In this document: positions 58,101 to 64,000 of the stretch, in pieces
Layout: every line of letters starts with the position of its first letter
Position numbering within the stretch: the first letter of the stretch is position 1
NCBI RefSeq assembly: GCF_030253575.1
Contig: NC_080563.1
Span: 31,481,001 to 31,545,000 of the forward strand
Reading direction: 5' to 3'
Length of the DNA stretch: 64,000 nucleotides
DNA from: Rhododendron vialii
Taxonomy: Eukaryota; Streptophyta; Magnoliopsida; Ericales; Ericaceae
Position numbers and translations under genes: made by a program
The notes under the pieces: model-generated
The model's input: only the letters and a program-made list of their open reading frames with translations
Databases searched by the model: none
Told to the model about the DNA's origin: nothing

Positions 58101-61100
58101 TATACCTGCCACTTTGGAGAACCAAAGGCTCTGCTTTATATGGAACCTTCCTCAGTGGATTTTACGAAGGATTAGATTAGGCCATTAATTTCTTTTTTGA
58201 GTTGTTTTGTTGCTGTTTAGTTGTGAGGCTTCTGTTGTAGTATTGTTTTGCTGAGGTAGGGGCTTTGGCCTATTGTTTTGTATTGTTTTTTTTATCTGGT
58301 TTGGTCTATAAAAGCCGCTATTCACCAAAAAAAAGAGAGCATACAAATAGTTTATGTTCTCCCTTTTTTATTCATGTTTTATTCCATAACTAGATACTGC
58401 ATTACTGAACCAAAGAATTTGTTAACATAGCATGCTCTTTTCTTTCCCATCCCAGGGAAAATGTATAATGGGTAAGATTAGAAGGGTTTTAAACAGGCAT
58501 GTGTCTTCTGATTTCACCATAGCTGTTATTGAGTTCCTACCTATCTTGCAGTAGCATCTAAATACTACCAAAGTATATGTAGGTTCGAAGTTTACGGATA
58601 TCTTCTTCTGTTTCTTCTGTTTTTCTTTTTTTAAAGTTGGTTCTTAAGTACTTAAAGTAACGCTTCTTCAATATGTATTAACCCCACCTTCATGTGGTTG
58701 AGAATCAGGTTATCTCTAGATATGGGTAGTATGAACCTTAGGGAATCTGGCACTCAGCGTTCTACTTCTGCTCTACAAGATGAGGTGAGGCCATCCTTGA
58801 AACTGCTACTTCTTGTGCTTTTGAAGTCCCTGTTACATGACTGTTCCCTTCATGGCTTCCTAGATGTTATCTACCCATTGACGTAAAATTCACCTTCTAT
58901 GCGTTAACATGCTTCAAATCCCTGTTTCTTGGCAGACACATGACCCATGTTTAATTTTCTCTCTGTTCCATCTCTGTCTGAAATGCCTTTACTGACGTGT
59001 GGAACTGAATTGCAGCTTGATATGCTACAAGAAGAAAATGAAAGTTTACTTGATAAGGTGATGCCAATAATATCTTGTATTTCTCGTTTTATACAGATAT
59101 GTGTGCCCAGCTTCAATTTTCATGCATAATGTTTAAAAGGACACACTCCACATTTGAGCACATCAATCCTGTTATGTTATATCGAGTCCAATTTTTGTTC
59201 GTATATTAGAGGTGAATAGCAGTATTCTTTCATATGTTCAATTCAACGCTATCCCCAACTGCCATGCAGATATTACTTTAGTTAAGTATTTAACAATGGA
59301 TTTAGGGTTTGCGGGAAGGAAGGAGTAGAGTAGGCATAAGTATAACTAGGGTGAAAGATTGAGAAGCATTAATTAGCTTTTCTGTCACACATATATTTAT
59401 ACCACCATACGCAAGTCAGTAGAATTACTGCAATACCCTAACTAACTCTTCGATAGAGATAATAATGAAAAAGATCAAACAGGGCTGGCTTGAAGGGCAA
59501 CTGCCAAAAAGGAGAACGAGCTAACAGCCAAGGATTTTGTGAAAATATCACCCAACTGATCTGCCAAGCGAAAGTAAGGAGTACCGATGCGCTTCCGCAG
59601 TATCAAATATCCCTAGTGCGTTCATATTAAAAAAGGTTGCTAGCAGTAAAGATGACACAAAACATTGACATAGGAGTATGAGTAGGAACAACAATGCCAA
59701 ATTGGCAAATTTTCAAAGAAGAGGACGAACCAATAACATTTCAGAGGCTGTATGAGCCATACCCAATCAACATCACTAAAGTCAGTCCTCATCAGGGAAT
59801 CAGAAGACCGACATGGAAATCCACGGCCAGGTGCACTCTTTAAAATAGCACAAAGTACGACAATCAGTCTCAAAATGTGGGTGACGAGGAGCATGCAGAT
59901 ACTGGCTCACAAAGCTCATGACATAAGTAATATCGAGATGAGTTAACAGTAAGATAAATCAACTTTCCAACAAGACACTGATAACAACCAACATCATGAA
60001 AGGTTTCTCTTTGGTCAATATCAAGCTGAATACTGGAGTCGATAGGAGTATCAACAGGGTGAGAGAAGCCCAGTCTTAGTGGGAAGATCAAGCACGTACT
60101 TTCATTGAGAGTGAGAAATACCACAAGAACAATGAGCAACTTTGATTCCAAGAAAAAAGTGAAGAGCACCCAAGTCCTTATTATGAAACTGTTTTCCTAA
60201 ATGACACTTCAGATCAGTAGTATGGATAGAGTCGTCGGCGTTGGTGATGGCATCATTGACATAGACAATCGATACAATAGCCCCAATAGAGAACTAAGAG
60301 AAGTGTCGAATGGACATAGAATGATCAGAAACAAAATGTCGAAACCTGAATGGAAGCACAACCAAACTGAAGCTATCAAACAAGGCACGAGGAGAGTGCT
60401 TCAGACCATACTTTGTTTTACCCGACTGACAAACAACATGTTAACTACCAAAAACAACATAACCAGGTGAGGTACTCTATATACATTTCAATGAACGGAA
60501 ATTTGAAGAAAAATCAGAACAGAATGAAGACAAACCATGTAGGAACAAGTCTCCAAAAAACCAACACCATATTTCTATGTCCAAGTCAAGTATAACCATT
60601 TTGCGACCAAGCACGCTTAATAAGCTCAATAGAATCATCAGCAAGATACTTCATTGCACACACCGAACAACAACCCCCAACTTGTTTCCCATAAGGGTGG
60701 GAGTGAGCTCCTAAGTCTGATTCTTGAGAAGAGCACTCATCTTCTCATCCATAGTGTATTTCGATCCAAATATGAACATAGCCTGATTATAAGAGGTGGG
60801 AATAGAGCAGGGGGCAAGGTGGAAGCAAAAGAATGAAGGCAAGGTGAAAGACAATCATGAAAAACAAAAATAAGCAACAGGATGTTGAGTACAAGTATGT
60901 CTACCCTCAATGCAATTGAATAGGTAAGTCGTCATAATTTGGAGCAGATGGAATATTAGGAACCTTCGACGAAGAAGATGAGGTGTCTAAACTAAAATTC
61001 ATATTAACAACTGTTATCATCACACATCATATGGTGTCCACTTAGATTGCACATTGAAGAATAATGGCCCGTTGTAAAAATGTTGACGTGGTCATTATAA

Positions 61101-62687
61101 ACTTTTTGCCACTCCATTATGTTTTTGAGTTTTGGCCTTCCAGATTCGACTTGCAGAAGAAAGGTGTGAAGAAGCAGAGGCAAAAGCTAGGCAGCTTGAA
61201 AACCAGGTAACATTTGCAGTCACCAACATGACTAAATTTGGTTAGTTTCATCATCTCTATTAGATTACATATACTCCCTGTGGTGATTATTTACATACAA
61301 CATGGAGGAAATAGGGCAATTCGTTGGTATACTTTATCTACATGATTACTAGAACTCCTAACGACCTATGCATTCTGTTTTTACATACAACTTTGTCATT
61401 GGTTTAACGTGACTAAAAAAGATATTGTGTTGACTTCTTGTTTTTTGGTTTGCATCTAAGAACTCACTGGTCTGCTATATGATTCATTTCTATGTACCTG
61501 GGATCTTGACTCAGCCATTGTTTCTTTTTTGGTCCACTGTCCAATTAGATTTGTTAATCTGCTGGCTTGTGACGATGGAGCAGGAACAATAAATGATGGC
61601 CAGAGGTTATTAGGCCTGGCTGCGTCCCTGACCGCTATAGTGACATTGGTATTCATTTTCCAAATAGATTTTGGTGCACTAGCACCAAGTTCAACACATT
61701 GCTTTAACAGTTACATCTTTTATATGATTTTGGAGATGAATGATTTCACACCAGTTGTAATTTTTTGGTTAAGTTGAAGACATATGTGTTTTTAAGTTTG
61801 GGATCGGGAACTAGTTGGGAAGTGGATCGGTTCAATATTGCCTAACAATGGCCAGATACTTTCCGTGGACAAAAACAGCGGAGTTCATATTATTGTGCAT
61901 AGTTGAGCAAATACGTAGTATATAGAGTATTTCTTAGTATCGGGGAATGATTTTCGCACTCCCCTTTTCTTCATTGGCACTCCCATTTTTGTCTTTATCC
62001 ACATTTAAATTACAAACTACCCTACCTCTTGAGTCACTTTTTTCCATATGAAGGGCAATTTGGTCGTTCAAGTGAATAAAGACAAAAAGAAAAAGAAAAA
62101 AAAAGGAGTGCCAATGGATAAAAAGGGAGTGTGAAAATCATTTCCCAATCCATAAACATACCTAGTTTCAAGCTGCAGTGATTGGTTCTTTTGTTGATTG
62201 AGTTTTTGGTGTGATTTTGTGTCAAGTGTGAGATTCCTCTAATTTCCATATCGATGGATAGGGACATGCCAAAGTCTTATATTCCTTTGTATGTTAAGTG
62301 TGTTATTCAGCACGAATGGTGATTACAATGTTCCTTATCCTATTTCGTCCACAATCTGAGTTCTATGCATAAGTCATGTTGAATGTGAGATACAAATTAT
62401 GTCCTTGTAACATAGGTTGCAATTTAGCATTTTGCTGAGACATGTTATTAATGTTCCACTACGAGATCACTGACAGGGTCCATTTGAAATTATAAGTTTT
62501 ATTTCTCACTATGTTTTATTTGCACTAATTGTAGGTTGCTAATCTTGGAGATGGTGTATCTTTAGAAGCCCGTCTTTTGAGCAGGCAAGAACTTCTAGAA
62601 AATTATTTGTAGTGCAACATTTTCCCGATGCTATTATCTTATTTCCTTCTACTCTGCAGAAAGGAGGCAGCCTTGCAGCAAAGAGAG
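55184..62687 (+). CDS. SCD2: SCD2-like coiled-coil protein, 5' part (runs off window)
   Basis: Homologue of Arabidopsis STOMATAL CYTOKINESIS DEFECTIVE 2, which works with SCD1 in clathrin-associated trafficking during cytokinesis and cell expansion. Exons seen: 55184-55522, 56727-57148, 58709-58784, 59016-59057, 61144-61206, 62535-62584, 62660-62687; phases join for 340 residues. Evidence: RHARSG and KKPQNVAAKAAAQRLAQVM, an acidic DDDEDEEDD stretch, a Ser/Pro/Ala/Arg-rich part with RSTSAARPSQP-type repeats, then the diagnostic coiled coil LDMLQEENESLLDK, IRLAEERCEEAEAKARQLE, VANLGDGVSLEARLLSRKEAAL. I chose the first ATG (MAEKFDMD); a second, six codons on, is possible. Intron 6 has a GC donor. 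Introns 2 and 4 hold LINE and copia remnants. The remaining exons lie beyond the right edge; none is visible between 62.7 and 64 kb. Confidence 0.88.
57410..58336 (+). mobile_element. L1-type LINE 3' remnant in SCD2 intron 2
   Basis: Broken frames give a LINE C-terminal region: TWRWPRARSRE, then DDILDLVIWLPSSNGHYK, as found just behind plant L1 reverse transcriptases. Later, in shifted frames, DELAWAVKLCKLSLAAT and VRARINSWRNIP follow. The copy ends TATAAAAGCCGCTATTCACC plus an A run at about 58327-58334, a standard plant L1 tail. Frameshifts make it dead; the left limit is approximate. Confidence 0.7.
59460..60960 (-). mobile_element. Ty1/copia pol remnant in SCD2 intron 4
   Basis: Minus-strand translation gives copia RT-to-RNase H pieces in several frames: VDTPIDSSIQLDIDQRETFHD, GKLIYLTVNSSRYY and LKSAPGRGFPC with TDFSDVDW. 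The order fits copia polyprotein. Stops and shifts are frequent, and no LTRs or integrase were seen, so this is an old fragment. It lies antisense to the host gene. Confidence 0.8.
61942..62146. mobile_element. MITE-like element in SCD2 intron 5
   Basis: Ends are inverted repeats: GGGGAATGATTTTCGCACTCCC on the left and, reverse-complemented, GGGAAATGATTTTCACACTCCC on the right. Further in, GGCACTCC pairs with GGAGTGCC and TTGTCTTTATCC with GAATAAAGACAA. Length is 205 bp with no coding capacity. The target duplication is unclear. Confidence 0.65.
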
Positions 62688-64000
62688 GTTTGTGCTGTGA
62701 CATGTGCTTCAACTTTATCTGATTGACAACAGCGGCATGATATTTTCACAAGCATCCATCTTCACTGAAAATTCCCAAACCTAACACATGTTGCATTGGG
62801 AAATAAGTTTTCTGTTGCGAAAATGTTTACTTAGTGTTAACCTTGTGGTTTCTGCATGGTTACAGGTACTTGTTTAATGGATTTGCATGTTTATAGAGAT
62901 TTGGTTAAGGGATATTGTGCAAATTTGCATTATATGTTTAGGCTCATGCTAGTCTTTATATTCAAATGATTATATATCTTCTGAAGATGCACATTTAGCA
63001 GTATTGTCTCCCTCGAAGAATCTGTTTATTTCATAACTAATCACTAAAGATTTATTAAGAATTACAATTGAAAAAGGTAAAATTGAATAGGGGAGAAACG
63101 AAACATGCAGAACTAATCACCAAGCATTAATGAAGGATTACAATTGGAGAAGGTAAAATTGAAGAGGGGAGAACGAGCATACATCAAATGATAAACTAGT
63201 ATTTCAAACATCAGCATGGAATTTGTCATCAACGTGGTAGGGCAGTTGATTCATTTCTAGTTTCTACTAACCCTGATGGTTTGTAATAACTGTTAGGTTG
63301 CTGGGTTGAACAATTCTCACACATAATAATTGCATTTGCCATGATTTTTTGTTTAAATTAGAATGTGAATGATATGAATTCTTCCTTAAGAAAGATGAAA
63401 AGGGGATACCTATTCCGAACCTAGGATGATGGGTTAGTTGTGCTTACAGGGACCAAATGCAAAACAAAAAAAATGGATAATTCTCTTATGTGATCATATA
63501 AGCAATCCCTTCTCAGAAAGGGCCATTTTAGCTTTGTCTTCTTTACTCTTATAATTCAGGCTATTTCACACCAATTTTATCAGCTGACTATTGAAGGCAA
63601 TCTCTTCATTATCAATAGAAGTATTCAGAATCTATTACTCCTGGAAGCCTGGAGCCTTTGAGTTGGACTTTTTCTTTGTATTTAGCCTATAAGACAGAAA
63701 AAGAGAGAAACTTTATGGCTGGGACAGTCGAGGGTTGTTTTTTTTTGCCATATAAACTTGTTTCTGAAGGCATAGGAGTTTCATAGAGATTGAGATAGAT
63801 GGTCGGCACGTACTATCCCCAATAAACATCTATTTAGAATTTCATATTTTACTCTTCTTAACAGCTTAAATATTCATGGATAAATTGTAGACCCCATCCA
63901 GTAGGGGTAATATTTTTTTTTTGCAAGGATCTAAAACTAATGAATTACTTGGATATTGGCAGAATAAAACCAAATGATTATTTTCCACTCATTGGATTTT
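62688..64000. other. SCD2 intron 7 (partial)
   Basis: No further SCD2 exon is visible. A weak direct repeat is present near 63036-63180 (ACTAATCACTAAAGATTTAT / ACTAATCACCAAGCATTAAT). Otherwise nothing that I can support. Confidence 0.45.

Overview
This is a plant nuclear genome window, almost certainly from a eudicot. Its genes are spread out and most are split by AT-rich GT-AG introns. Plant-only families are present (a DYW-type PPR protein, a vacuolar NHX antiporter, a VAP27-like protein, an SCD2-like protein, plant mobile domain proteins). Long CT/GA and TA microsatellites and many plant-type MITEs, LINEs, a SINE and LTR-element remnants fill the rest. The species cannot be fixed from the sequence alone.

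Layout. 1-4.5 kb: intergenic or promoter DNA with three small MITE-like repeats, CT microsatellites and a tRNA-derived SINE. 4.67-12.8 kb (+): a complete 14-exon vacuolar Na+(K+)/H+ antiporter gene (NHX1/2 class, 540 codons). 14.3-16.6 kb: a decayed RTE-type LINE. 19.4-21.4 kb (-): an intronless 686-aa DYW PPR gene for organellar RNA editing. 22.8-23.6 kb: a LINE-like fragment with a G-quadruplex-type motif. 25.8-28.0 kb (+): a multi-pass membrane protein of unknown function, broken by one in-frame TAG. 28.1-32.8 kb: foldback repeats and an LTR-like block. 33.9-39.4 kb (-): an eight-exon VAP27-like gene with an unusual 15-residue tandem repeat. 41.7-44 kb: tandem repeats and a foldback element. 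44.68-54.41 kb: a 9.7-kb Mutator-like element (MULE). 54.43-54.80 kb: a Harbinger-type MITE. 55.2 kb to the right edge (+): the first seven coding exons of an SCD2-like coiled-coil gene; the rest lies outside the window.

The most striking object is the MULE. It has 116-bp terminal inverted repeats of about 96% identity and a 9-10 bp target duplication. It carries two same-strand gene modules, a plant-mobile-domain (PMD) gene and a MuDR-type transposase gene. About nineteen copies of a short dyad (CCTTTT-N-AAAAGG inside GCTATA-type flanks) sit in three clusters: left end, between the two genes, and right end. Both genes carry inactivating lesions, although the ends are nearly intact.

The host genes do not form a pathway. 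They cover ion homeostasis (NHX), organellar RNA editing (PPR), ER contact sites (VAP27) and clathrin-associated trafficking in cytokinesis (SCD2). Transposon pieces sit in introns of NHX and SCD2 and upstream of the VAP gene.
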